Assembly: GCF_009296165.1 (NCBI RefSeq)
Contig: NZ_VUAZ01000019.1
Coordinates: forward strand, 62,001 to 126,000
Direction: 5' to 3'
Source of the DNA: Pseudomonas kitaguniensis
GTDB lineage: Bacteria; Pseudomonadota; Gammaproteobacteria; Pseudomonadales; Pseudomonadaceae
Length of the DNA stretch: 64,000 bases
Below are positions 9,746 through 18,394 of the stretch, in pieces. Within the stretch, counting starts at the first letter, position 1, and every line of letters begins with the position of its first letter. A program made the translations under genes and the position numbers. Under the pieces are notes generated by a model. The model saw only the letters and a list, made by a program, of their open reading frames with translations, was not told the DNA's origin and did no database searches.

Positions 9746-10696
9746 ATGCCAATGTCCGCCGTTCTGGAAAACACTACAAAAACAAAAACTCAGAAACAGT
9801 GGTTGGCCGGCCTGGTCACCAGCGTGATGTTTCTTATCGTGTGCCTGAGTTGGGGCACCACGTGGCTGGGCATCAAGATCGCCGTCGAAAGCGTGCCACC
9901 GCTGACCTCTGCGGGCTTGCGCTTCTTGATCGCGTTTCCGCTGTTCCTGTGTTTTGCCCTGGCGCGCCGCGAGCCAATCCTGTTCCCACGTGAAAGCCGC
10001 TGGTTCTTTGTGTTCGTGACCCTGTCCTACTTCAGCGTTCCGTATTACCTGCTCAACTACGGCGAGATGCATGTCTCATCTGGCCTCACCGCGCTGCTGT
10101 TCAGCTGCATGCCGGTGTTTATCCTGATTTTTTCCGCGCTGTTTCTGCGCGAGCGCATCTACTTTTCCCAAATAATCGGCATCGGCATCGGTTTCGGCAG
10201 CCTCTACATGATCATCCGGGGCCAGGGCCTGCACCTGGACCACGCCGAGTTTTTCGGGGTGCTGGCGATTCTGACCGCAGCGGTCATGCACGCCTTGTGC
10301 TACGTGATTACCAAGCAAAAAGGCAGCGCCATCAGTGTGATCACCTACAACACCTTGCCCATCGGGATCGCCGGGTTGATGCTGTTTATGGCGGGCCTGT
10401 GGTTTGAAACACCGACCTTCGAAACCATCACCCTGCGCTCCTGGAGCGCGCTGTTCTACTTGGGCCTGGTGGCGTCGGTGGGCGGGTTCATCGTGTATTT
10501 CATGCTGCTCAAGCGCTTGAGCCCGATCATCTTGTCCTTCGTGTTCATCATCTTCCCGGTGTTCGCGGTGATCATCGGCGCCTGGTACGAAGGCGTGGCG
10601 ATTTCACGTGACCTGATGCTGTACTCGGCGATTCTGCTGGCCGGTTTTGCGATCACCAAATTGCCCATCGAAAAACTCCTGGCCAAGAAAAATTGA
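9746..10696 (+). CDS. EamA/DMT-superfamily inner-membrane transporter
   Basis: A 316-residue drug/metabolite transporter with about ten membrane helices and two EamA halves; the first begins near LSWGTTWLGIKIAVE and the second near FFGVLAILTAAVMHALCYV. Related members export amino acids such as cysteine, threonine or O-acetylserine. It is the first gene of the operon holding the carrier-protein fusion, cysteine-synthase-like, serine acetyltransferase and AlaX genes. Export of cysteine or a cysteine-derived product is the natural inference but is not shown by the sequence. Confidence 0.88.
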   Translation: MPMSAVLENTTKTKTQKQWLAGLVTSVMFLIVCLSWGTTWLGIKIAVESVPPLTSAGLRFLIAFPLFLCFALARREPILFPRESRWFFVFVTLSYFSVPYYLLNYGEMHVSSGLTALLFSCMPVFILIFSALFLRERIYFSQIIGIGIGFGSLYMIIRGQGLHLDHAEFFGVLAILTAAVMHALCYVITKQKGSAISVITYNTLPIGIAGLMLFMAGLWFETPTFETITLRSWSALFYLGLVASVGGFIVYFMLLKRLSPIILSFVFIIFPVFAVIIGAWYEGVAISRDLMLYSAILLAGFAITKLPIEKLLAKKN

Positions 10697-10719
10697 TGCC
10701 TCATCAACCCGAGGGAAGC

Positions 10720-12581
10720 ATGCACGTGCTCCGCCCCGCCGCGCTGGAACAGATCTACGCCCACGCCAGCCGTAGCTACCCGGAGGAATGCTGCGGTTTT
10801 GTGTTCGCCGACGGCAGCGTGTACCTGGGCAACAATATTCAGAATGAGTTGCACCACAAGAACCCCGACAGGTACCCGCGCAGCGCGGCGAATGGCTACA
10901 CCTTTTGCGTCGCCGACACGCTGCTGATGAACAAGGCGTTTCGCAGTGATAACCCGGTGGTGGTGATCTACCACTCCCACCCGGACGTTGGCGCCTATTT
11001 CAGTGATGAAGACCAAGACAAGGCGCTGTTCCTCGGCGAGCCGATTTACCCGGTCAGTTACCTGGTGGTGGACGTTCGCCAGGGCCAGGCGCTGGGTTCA
11101 AAGCTGTTTGCCTGGGATGGCAAGCATTTCGCCCTTAACCCTTTCAACGACCTGCACACGGAGCTGTCCATGAACGCTGTCTCTTTCCCCGACATTCTGG
11201 TTCGCGTGGCCAAGCTGTCGGAATCGACCCTTGAGGGCACCGGATCGACATTGCGCGACGTCATTGAAAACCTCTGCAACCGCCATCCGCAGTTGCGCGA
11301 GCACCTGTTTCACGCACACAACAATCAGCTCAAGGACCACTTCCTGTTTACCGTCGGGGAAGCGCTGATCGATGCCGACGAACCTTTGCCGGAAAACGCC
11401 AGAATTGAAGTGCTTCTCGCCACTTCCGGCGGCATTGACGCAGAGACCCTGAGCAATGAAGAAGTGCAGCGCTACGTGCGCCACATCACGCTGCCCGGCG
11501 TGGGCCGCGAAGGTCAGTTGAACCTTAAAAAAGCCAAAGTATTGATCATCGGCACGGGCGGCCTCGGCTCGCCGATCAGCCTGTACCTGGCGGCGGCCGG
11601 TGTCGGCACGCTGGGCCTGGTGGATTTTGATGTGGTGGAAAGCAGCAACCTGCAACGCCAGGTCGTCCACGGCAACAGCACGTTGGCATGCCCAAGGTCG
11701 AGTCCGCCAAGCAGCGCCTGCAAGACCTCAACCGGCATATCCAGATCAACGCCCACAACACTGCCCTCACCGCCGACAACGCACTGGAACTGGTGGGCGC
11801 CTATGACCTGGTGATCGACGGCACCGACAATTTCGACACGCGCTACGTGGTCAATGACGCCTGCGTGCAGCTCGGCAAACCCTGGGTGTACGGCGCCATC
11901 TACCGCTTTGACGGGCAGATCAGCGTGTTCAACCATAAAGGCGGGCCGTGCTACCGCTGCTTGTTCCCGTCGGCGCCGCCAGCCGAACTGGCCCCCAACT
12001 GCAACGCCGGCGGGGTGATCGGTGTGCTGCCGGGCGTGGTCGGAATGATCCAGGCCACCGAAGCCATCAAGTTGCTGATCGGCATTGGTGAGCCGTTGTC
12101 CGGCCGCTTGATGCGCTTCGATGCACTGGCGATGAAGTTCAGCGAGGTGCGCTTCAAGCGCCGCGCCGACTGCCCCTGCTGCTCGGGGCTGCGCCACAGC
12201 GCCGCCGTGGCGCCAGCGGCTTGCGCAGATGCCATCACCGGCGCACCCGCGCTGGCCGAAGAACGCTACATCAAGCCGCGGGTACTCAAGCAACTCCTCG
12301 AACACCCGCGCAGCGCCGACGTGCTGCTGGATGTGCGCGACGCCAGCGAACTCGAAGTGTGCAAATTGCCGGGTGTGGTGAATATCCCTCTCGCTGAACT
12401 GGATGCGCAGCTCGGCAGCCTCAACCGCGACAATACGCACTACTTGATCTGCTACGCCGGCACCCGCGCCGAGCAAGCCGCCAGCACCTTGCTGGCGGCC
12501 GGTTTCGCCAATACCAAGGTCCTGCAGGGCGGCATGAAACACTGGGTTCGTGACGTCGAACCCGACATGCCGTTGTACTGA
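10720..12581 (+). pseudogene. JAB protease-MoaD/ThiS carrier-E1 (ThiF/MoeB)-rhodanese fusion, one-base frameshift
   Basis: One gene of about 620 codons joins four sulfur-transfer parts. First is a JAMM metalloprotease (residues 1-150) with EECCGFVF and the zinc motif HSHPDVGAYFSDED. Second is a ubiquitin-like carrier (about 151-238) ending in ATSGG. Third is an E1-like adenylyltransferase with the nucleotide loop GTGGLGSP, DGTDNFDTR and zinc pairs CYRC and CPCC. Fourth is a C-terminal rhodanese with the active-site loop CYAGTRAEQ. The frame breaks at about 11683, where one G is missing (ACGTTGGC for ACGGTTGGC); after it MPKVESAKQRLQDLN continues the E1 domain. The ATG at 10720 follows GAGGGA. 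Known separate homologues (Mec+/CysO/MoeZ, QbsD/E/C) load sulfur as a thiocarboxylate for cysteine or siderophore synthesis. The lesion may be a sequencing error. Confidence 0.85.
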
Positions 12582-12595
12582 GCGGGGGCTGACTG

Positions 12596-13510
12596 ATGTT
12601 GCATGACTCAATTCTCGACGTGATCGGCCACACGCCGATTGTGCGCCTGGCGCAGTTTTCCGAAGCCCTCGGCATCGAGGTCTACGCCAAGCTGGAATCG
12701 CTCAACCCCGGTGGCAGCCACAAGGCGCGCATCGCCTTGGGCATGATCCTCGACGCTGAACGCCGTGGCGTGTTGCTGCGGAATAGCGGGCAAACCCTGA
12801 TCGAACCCAGCGGCGGCAACACCGGTATCGGTTTGGTCATGGCCGCCAATGTGCTGGGCTACAACGTGGTGCTGGTGATCCCCGACAACTACAGCCCCGA
12901 AAAGCAGAAGCTGCTGCGCCTGTACGGCGCCGAGGTGGTGCTGTCGGACAGCCGCCTCGGAAATAACTCCCACGGCGAAAAGTGCATGGAGCTGCAGCTG
13001 GAAAACCCCGGCTACGTGATGCTCAACCAGCAGCGCAATGGCGCCAACCCGCAAACCCACCGCGACAGCACCGCGCCGGAAATCATCCGCGCGTTCGGTG
13101 AGCGGCGCGTGGATTACTTCGTCAGCGGCATCGGCACCGGCGGCCATATCACCGGCATCGGCGAAACCCTCAAAGCCACCTGGCCGTCGATCCGCGTGAT
13201 GGGCGTGGAACCGGAGGAATGCGACCTGCTGAAGAACCAGCACGCGCCGCACCATATCCAGGGCCTGTCGATTGGCCTGATCCCGAGCATTCTCAACATG
13301 GGCGTGATTGACGGCATGCTCAAAGTGTCACGCCAGGCGTGTACCGACATGATCAAACACATCATGCGCACCGACGCCATCAGCCTCGGGCTGTCCTCGG
13401 CCGCAAACATGGTTGCCATCGCCCAGCTCGCCCCCGAACTGCCGCGCAACACCGTGGTACTGACCCTGGTCTACGACAATGCCGACAGCTACCTGCCCCA
13501 TTTCGACTAA
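12596..13510 (+). CDS. CysK/CysM-family PLP-dependent cysteine synthase
   Basis: A 304-residue fold-type-II PLP enzyme of the O-acetylserine sulfhydrylase family. The Schiff-base lysine is in LNPGGSHKAR (about residue 42), the acetylserine-binding loop is EPSGGNTGIGL, and the phosphate-cradle loop is SGIGTGGHITGIG. It begins 14 bases after the carrier fusion and is followed by a serine acetyltransferase, so substrate and sulfur donor are both encoded in the operon. It probably takes sulfide from the carrier thiocarboxylate, as M. tuberculosis CysM does from CysO. Use of another sulfur nucleophile or another amino acid cannot be excluded. Confidence 0.9.
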   Translation: MLHDSILDVIGHTPIVRLAQFSEALGIEVYAKLESLNPGGSHKARIALGMILDAERRGVLLRNSGQTLIEPSGGNTGIGLVMAANVLGYNVVLVIPDNYSPEKQKLLRLYGAEVVLSDSRLGNNSHGEKCMELQLENPGYVMLNQQRNGANPQTHRDSTAPEIIRAFGERRVDYFVSGIGTGGHITGIGETLKATWPSIRVMGVEPEECDLLKNQHAPHHIQGLSIGLIPSILNMGVIDGMLKVSRQACTDMIKHIMRTDAISLGLSSAANMVAIAQLAPELPRNTVVLTLVYDNADSYLPHFD

Positions 13511-13547
13511 CCGGTTTGCCAACCATCCAGAATGCGGGGGTGCCTCC

Positions 13548-14540
13548 ATGGGATGTTTTATCGACATGCAACAACTGCATGATGAGTTGCTCACCCACCT
13601 CATCCAGACCCTGACGCCTGCGCAGATGAAGCAGCTGGAACCGCACCTGGCGCCGCTGATCCAAAACGCCGCCCAGGCCGTGGCCGACGACTTGATCGCT
13701 TATGCCTATCGCGACCCGGCATCGCGCGGGCGCGGCGAGTTGATTCTGGAGGCGTACGCCTCGTTCAAAGCGGTGTTGTATTACCGGCTTGCACACCTTA
13801 TATGGCATTTTCCAGAGCACACCAGCGGCGTGTTTTCAGGCATCGCCCTGACGCTCAGCAACCAGGGCAAGATCCTCTCCGGCGCAGAGATTCACCCGGC
13901 AGCACGCATCGGTCGCCGCTTTGTGCTGGACCACGGCTACGGCACCGTCATCGGCGAAACCTGCGAGATCGGCAACGACTGCTACATCCTCTGCGGCGTC
14001 ACGTTGGGCGCCCGCGGCATTGCCAACAACCCGGATGGCAAGCGCCACCCGCGCCTGGGCAACAATGTCGAGGTTGGCGCCGGCGCCCGCGTGCTGGGTT
14101 ATGTGTTGATCGGCGATAACGTGTTTATCAGCCCCTCGTGTGTGATCACCCAGGATGTGCCGGCGGGCACCAAGGTCAAGGTAGTCAACCAGGTTCAATT
14201 GCAAAAAAACACCGAAGCGGACAGCGGCCATTACCTCGGCGCGTTCGCCCTGGACGAGCGCTTGCACGTGGTCGGCGAAGTCAGCACCAGCCATAAGGTC
14301 ACGGTGCTGGACGCCGACTTCCACCCGTTGCAGGGGCTGATGCTGGAACCCACGGTGAAGGAGCGGCATCACTTGCAATTTCGCCTGCGCCGCCTCGACC
14401 TCTGCGCCCCCCTGCCGCGCCTGCCGCTTAACCTGAAAGTCAGCGGGCCGGAGTTTGAAATCACCCTGCTTTCCCCGCCTGGCTTGAGTGCAATGGTGCG
14501 CCACCTGTTGCAAGCCAGCCCACTGATCGTCGGAGGTTGA
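13548..14540 (+). CDS. Serine O-acetyltransferase with C-terminal extension
   Basis: A 330-residue left-handed beta-helix acetyltransferase of the CysE/EpsC type, which makes O-acetylserine from serine and acetyl-CoA. Hexapeptide repeats run from about GAEIHPAARIGRRFVLDHGYG through GETCEIGNDCYILCGVTLG to GDNVFISPSCVITQDVPAGTKV. The N-terminal helical domain has the DPASRGRGELILEAYASFKAVLYYRLAH pattern in part. About 100 residues follow the usual end and are unlike ordinary CysE; they are beta-rich and the protein ends in Val-Gly-Gly. The start may be 13548 (GGGGG upstream) or 13566. The stop overlaps the ribosome-binding region of the next gene. Confidence 0.87.
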   Translation: MGCFIDMQQLHDELLTHLIQTLTPAQMKQLEPHLAPLIQNAAQAVADDLIAYAYRDPASRGRGELILEAYASFKAVLYYRLAHLIWHFPEHTSGVFSGIALTLSNQGKILSGAEIHPAARIGRRFVLDHGYGTVIGETCEIGNDCYILCGVTLGARGIANNPDGKRHPRLGNNVEVGAGARVLGYVLIGDNVFISPSCVITQDVPAGTKVKVVNQVQLQKNTEADSGHYLGAFALDERLHVVGEVSTSHKVTVLDADFHPLQGLMLEPTVKERHHLQFRLRRLDLCAPLPRLPLNLKVSGPEFEITLLSPPGLSAMVRHLLQASPLIVGG

Positions 14541-14542
14541 AC

Positions 14543-15274
14543 GTGCCCATGCACAGCATGCAAACCTTGGCGCTGTTCGACAGCGCGCCCTACCAGAACG
14601 CTTTTAACGCGCGGGTGATTGCCGTCAGCGAACACGGCATCGCCCTGGAACACACGCTGTTCTACCCCACCGGCGGCGGGCAACCTGGCGACACCGGGCA
14701 CCTGACCCTGGCCGATGGCACGCGCGTGGACGTGATCGGCACCGTGCGCGACCCGTTGTTGCGCTCGGTCATCTGGCATCAAGTGCAACACTGCCCCGAG
14801 CAGTTGACCGCCGGGGTGCAAGTGGATGCCAGCCTGGATTGGGCGCGGCGCTATCAACATATGAAGATGCACACGTGCCTGCACCTGCTGTGCTCGATCA
14901 TTGATGCGCCCGTTACCGGTTGCAGCATCAGCGCCGACAAGGGCCGCCTGGATTTCGACCTGCCGGAAATGACCCTCGACAAAGACCGCATCACCCACGA
15001 CCTTAACGCCCTGATCGAGCAGGCCCACACGGTGAAAACCCTGTCGATGCCCGCCTCGGAGTACTCGACACTGCTGCAGATCACCCGCACGCAGGCGGTC
15101 GCGCCGCCGGCGATCAGGGGCTCGGTTCGGGTGATCGAAATCGCCGGGGTCGATATTCAGCCCTGCGGCGGCACCCACGTGATCAACACCGAAGAAATCG
15201 GCCGAGTGTTCTGCGAAAAAATCGAGAAGAAGAGCAAGCACAACCGGCGGGTGATCCTGCGCTTTGAGGCATAG
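14543..15274 (+). CDS. AlaX-like alanyl-tRNA editing protein
   Basis: A stand-alone editing domain homologous to the second half of AlaRS, about 243 residues. Zinc ligands are visible as HTCLHLL (HxxxH) and CGGTHV (CxxxH). AlaX proteins remove serine, or sometimes glycine, from tRNA(Ala). A GTG start at 14543 is preferred because it lies six bases after GGAGG; ATGs at 14549 and 14558 are alternatives. It is the last gene of the sulfur operon. Its presence may protect translation when serine or O-acetylserine pools rise, or it may act on an aminoacylated intermediate; this is inference. Confidence 0.87.
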   Translation: MPMHSMQTLALFDSAPYQNAFNARVIAVSEHGIALEHTLFYPTGGGQPGDTGHLTLADGTRVDVIGTVRDPLLRSVIWHQVQHCPEQLTAGVQVDASLDWARRYQHMKMHTCLHLLCSIIDAPVTGCSISADKGRLDFDLPEMTLDKDRITHDLNALIEQAHTVKTLSMPASEYSTLLQITRTQAVAPPAIRGSVRVIEIAGVDIQPCGGTHVINTEEIGRVFCEKIEKKSKHNRRVILRFEA

Positions 15275-15328
15275 CTTTAATCGAAGGACCAGTGTGGTTC
15301 ACCGCCACACTCGCCGACTCCGTGCGTC

Positions 15329-16276
15329 CTAGCCCTGTTGCTGAAGTTGCCGCGTCAGGTTATCAACCTGCTGTTGAAGTTTTGAAATTGTGTCCTGAAA
15401 CAAACCATCCATCTTGGTGAGCTGGGCTTCCAGTTTTGCGTTTTCTTGACTGAGATGTTCGGCCATGCCGGAAGCAGGCGCTGATGGCTCATCGGCTTGG
15501 GCCGGCGGTTGGTTTTGTGGAGCAATCGGCGTTTGCGGGTATACGTCGTCTGCCGCGGTACCCTGGGGGCTGTCCGCCTGCTCGGGAGGCGTCTGGCTGT
15601 CAGGAATGTTCATAGCGTTGACCCGTTGCACCAAACTATTCATGGCGTTAGTCAGTGTTTCAACGATCGAATTGAACTTGGTGAGTAGTTCGTCGAGCTT
15701 GCTGCTGAATTCACTGGTTACACGGGTCAACGCTTCAAGACTTCCAGACTGGCCTGGCTCCGTCACCGGCGTATTCGAGGTGTCTGGAGCGGGAGGTGTA
15801 CCCGGCGCAGTCTGCTGGCGAGAGGTTTCGGCAGGCGCTACAGTCTGCTCATCGCCACGGCGGTTCTCAGGCTGAGGTCCAGGCGCAACCGGCGCGTCTT
15901 TAGGTTTTTTTTCTGACGCGTCAATGTGCTCAGTCAGGTCTATTATTTTCTGATTAAGTTGCCTGAGCATCGGATCAAATTTGCTGAGCAACGCATCGTA
16001 TTTGGCGTGAAGCTCTTTATTTTTGGTCGTCAGCTCTGCCATCTGGCCTGTTGCATCGGCCCCTTGCGACTGCGGATGGTTAACGATTTTACTGTGGCTG
16101 GAAAACTGACCGCGCTGCTCTGGCCCCATCGGCGGGCGAGGCGGCGTTGAATCTGCCGAGCTGTCAGGCGTGTTGGCGTGTGCGCCGGGGGTGTCGCCGG
16201 AACGAGCAGGTGGCGGTGTTGGCGGCATTTCGTAGCCGTATTGGGGCGCATACTGTTGAGTGCTGACATTCGTCAT
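15329..16276 (-). CDS. Unrecognised protein: three coiled-coil segments joined by Pro-rich linkers
   Basis: A 315-residue protein that I cannot assign to a family. It has no signal peptide, no membrane helix and no cysteine. It alternates low-complexity Pro/Gln/Ala/Ser linkers with three helical segments of about 35 residues: around KYDALLSKFDPMLRQLNQKI, KLDELLTKFNSIVETLTNAM and LEAQLTKMDGLFQDTISKLQ. The three share a pattern (leucine heptads with a central K-F/M-D/N), suggesting internal triplication. The C-terminus is glutamine-rich (QQQVDNLTRQLQQQG). The ATG at 16276 follows GAGG and is chosen over an upstream frame extension. It is monocistronic and convergent with the AlaX gene. Features fit a secreted or structural effector-like protein, but no function is claimed. 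Confidence 0.7.
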   Translation of the reverse strand: MTNVSTQQYAPQYGYEMPPTPPPARSGDTPGAHANTPDSSADSTPPRPPMGPEQRGQFSSHSKIVNHPQSQGADATGQMAELTTKNKELHAKYDALLSKFDPMLRQLNQKIIDLTEHIDASEKKPKDAPVAPGPQPENRRGDEQTVAPAETSRQQTAPGTPPAPDTSNTPVTEPGQSGSLEALTRVTSEFSSKLDELLTKFNSIVETLTNAMNSLVQRVNAMNIPDSQTPPEQADSPQGTAADDVYPQTPIAPQNQPPAQADEPSAPASGMAEHLSQENAKLEAQLTKMDGLFQDTISKLQQQVDNLTRQLQQQG

Positions 16277-16634
16277 AAAGTGCCTCTTGAGTTCCACGCG
16301 TGGTCCGCGTGCAGGTTTTTCGGACGACTTGGCGTACCCGTCATTCAGCTACTTTATTGGCCTGTACCGGCAACCAGTTCCAGGGACGCAAAAAATATCA
16401 GCTTGCCTGCGCCAGGCTCACAATCCGCCGGTGCCCAAACCACGGTTTCGTACAGGAAACTGACAGCAAATTTATGTGCTTGTAACATTCAGAAACGTAC
16501 AATTCCGCCAGCAACGCCTCGTTGCCGCTGACTGACGAAAACAGCGCCCGTCCTTCTCGGTTGGGCATTCGTGCAGCAGCTAAGCTCACTCTCACCGCGC
16601 CTTTTTAACCTGAACGCTGCAGGACTGACTGCCT

Positions 16635-18380
16635 ATGAACAGAGTGTTCCGTGACTATTTACCGGCGTCCACACTGCGCTTGCTACCCAACCGCTGGGAC
16701 TTGGTTGCCCTGCCTCTGGTAATCGGCTTTCTACTGTTTTTTTCCATCACTGCCCGCGAAACCTGGGCCCCCATCGCCACCTTGCAAAGTGAAGTCATCT
16801 CCCTCGACCCGGCCAACCTGCCGGAATACGCGATGCGCACCACCTTGCGCATGCTCGCGGCAATGGTCGCGGCGCTGATTTTTACCCTGTTGTACGGCAC
16901 CCTGGCCGCCAAAAGCCGGCGCGCCGAGAAACTGCTGGTGCCGGTACTCGACATCCTGCAATCGGTGCCGGTACTCGGGTACATCTCGTTTACGGTGACC
17001 TTCTTCCTGTTGTTGTTTCCGGGGCGGGTGCTGGGCGCCGAGTTCGCCGCAATCTTTGCGATCTTTACCAGCCAGGCCTGGAACATGACGTTCAGTTTCT
17101 ACCAGTCGCTGCGCATGCTGCCGCATGACCTGGTGGAAGTGTCGACCAACTTGCGGCTGTCCGGCTGGCAAAAATTCTGGAAGCTCGACGTGCCGTTCGC
17201 CATGCCCGGGCTGGTGTGGAACATGATGATGAGCATGTCCGGCGGCTGGTTTTTTGTGGTCGCCTCAGAAGCGATCACCGTCGGCGACAAGACCATCACC
17301 CTGCCGGGCGTGGGTTCGTACCTGGCCCTGGCGATTGCCCAGAAAGACCTGCACGCCGTGGGCTATGTGATCCTCGCGATGATCGCGGTGATCCTGATGT
17401 ACGACCAGTTGCTGTTCCGCCCGCTGGTGGCTTGGGCCGACAAGTTCCGCATGGAAACCACCGCCTCGCAAGGCGCCGCGCCGCAATCCTGGTTGCTCAA
17501 CCTGATTCAGCGCACGCGCGTGGTGCAGCGCATGCTGCGCCCCGTCACGCGCACCATCAGCCGCATCGGCAACAAACGCTTCAGCCTGGCCGGCGGCGCG
17601 CTCAAGGCGTTGCCGGTGGAAACCCCGGCAGCCTCAAAAGTGATCGACTGGGTGTGGGGCACGCTGATTGCGCTGTTGGCCGCGTATGCGCTGTATCACA
17701 TCGTGCAGTACGTCGGCACTGAGGTGACCCTCGCCGAAGTCGGCCATGTGTGTGTGCTGGGCCTGATCACACTGCTGCGGGTAGTCGGGTTGATTCTGAT
17801 CGCCTCGCTGATCTGGGTGCCTTTGGGCGTGATGATCGGCCTGCGCCCAAAGCTTGCGGAAAAAATCCAGCCGCTGGCGCAGTTCCTCGCGGCATTCCCG
17901 GCGAACCTGCTGTTCCCGGTGTTCGTCATCGTGATCCTGCATTACAACCTCAACCCGGATATTTGGCTGAGCCCGCTGATCGTGCTGGGCACCCAGTGGT
18001 ACATCCTGTTTAACGTGATCGCCGGGGCCAGCGCGTTTCCGAATGACTTCAAGGAAGCCGCCGCGAACTTCCGCATTCGCGGCTGGTTGTGGTGGCGCAA
18101 GGTGATGCTGCCGGGGATTTTCCCGTATTACGTGACCGGCGCCATTACCGCCTCGGGCGGTGCGTGGAACGCCAGTATCGTCTCCGAGTACGTGTCTTGG
18201 GGCCAGGACAACGTGGTTGCCCACGGGCTGGGCGCCTACATCGCGCAGACCACCGCGGCCGGCGACTTCCCGAAGATCGCGCTGGGCGTGGTGGTGATGT
18301 CGATCTTTGTAGTGGCCTTCAACCGCGCGGTATGGCGACCGATGTACGCCATTGCTGAAAACAAACTTCGTTTGAATTGA
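16635..18380 (+). CDS. ABC transporter permease, two fused membrane domains (nitrate/sulfonate type)
   Basis: A 581-residue permease made of two BPD_transp_1 domains in tandem. The EAA-like loops DLVEVSTNLRLSGWQKFWKLDVPFAMP (about 155-180) and FKEAAANFRIRGWLWWRKVMLPGIFP (about 470-495) contact the ATPase. A hydrophilic insertion near residues 275-330 separates the halves. The gene is followed with a four-base overlap region by the ATPase gene. No periplasmic binding protein is encoded in this window, so the substrate is unknown; nitrate, sulfonate or cyanate-type import is suggested by family only. Confidence 0.87.
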   Translation: MNRVFRDYLPASTLRLLPNRWDLVALPLVIGFLLFFSITARETWAPIATLQSEVISLDPANLPEYAMRTTLRMLAAMVAALIFTLLYGTLAAKSRRAEKLLVPVLDILQSVPVLGYISFTVTFFLLLFPGRVLGAEFAAIFAIFTSQAWNMTFSFYQSLRMLPHDLVEVSTNLRLSGWQKFWKLDVPFAMPGLVWNMMMSMSGGWFFVVASEAITVGDKTITLPGVGSYLALAIAQKDLHAVGYVILAMIAVILMYDQLLFRPLVAWADKFRMETTASQGAAPQSWLLNLIQRTRVVQRMLRPVTRTISRIGNKRFSLAGGALKALPVETPAASKVIDWVWGTLIALLAAYALYHIVQYVGTEVTLAEVGHVCVLGLITLLRVVGLILIASLIWVPLGVMIGLRPKLAEKIQPLAQFLAAFPANLLFPVFVIVILHYNLNPDIWLSPLIVLGTQWYILFNVIAGASAFPNDFKEAAANFRIRGWLWWRKVMLPGIFPYYVTGAITASGGAWNASIVSEYVSWGQDNVVAHGLGAYIAQTTAAGDFPKIALGVVVMSIFVVAFNRAVWRPMYAIAENKLRLN

Positions 18381-18394
18381 CGGGATTCGCCGTG

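Noticed and set aside
11688..12581. Independent ThiF-rhodanese gene starting at MPKVESAKQRL
   Set aside because: It lacks the E1 nucleotide loop, which lies in the preceding frame; it is the second half of one frameshifted gene, not a separate start.
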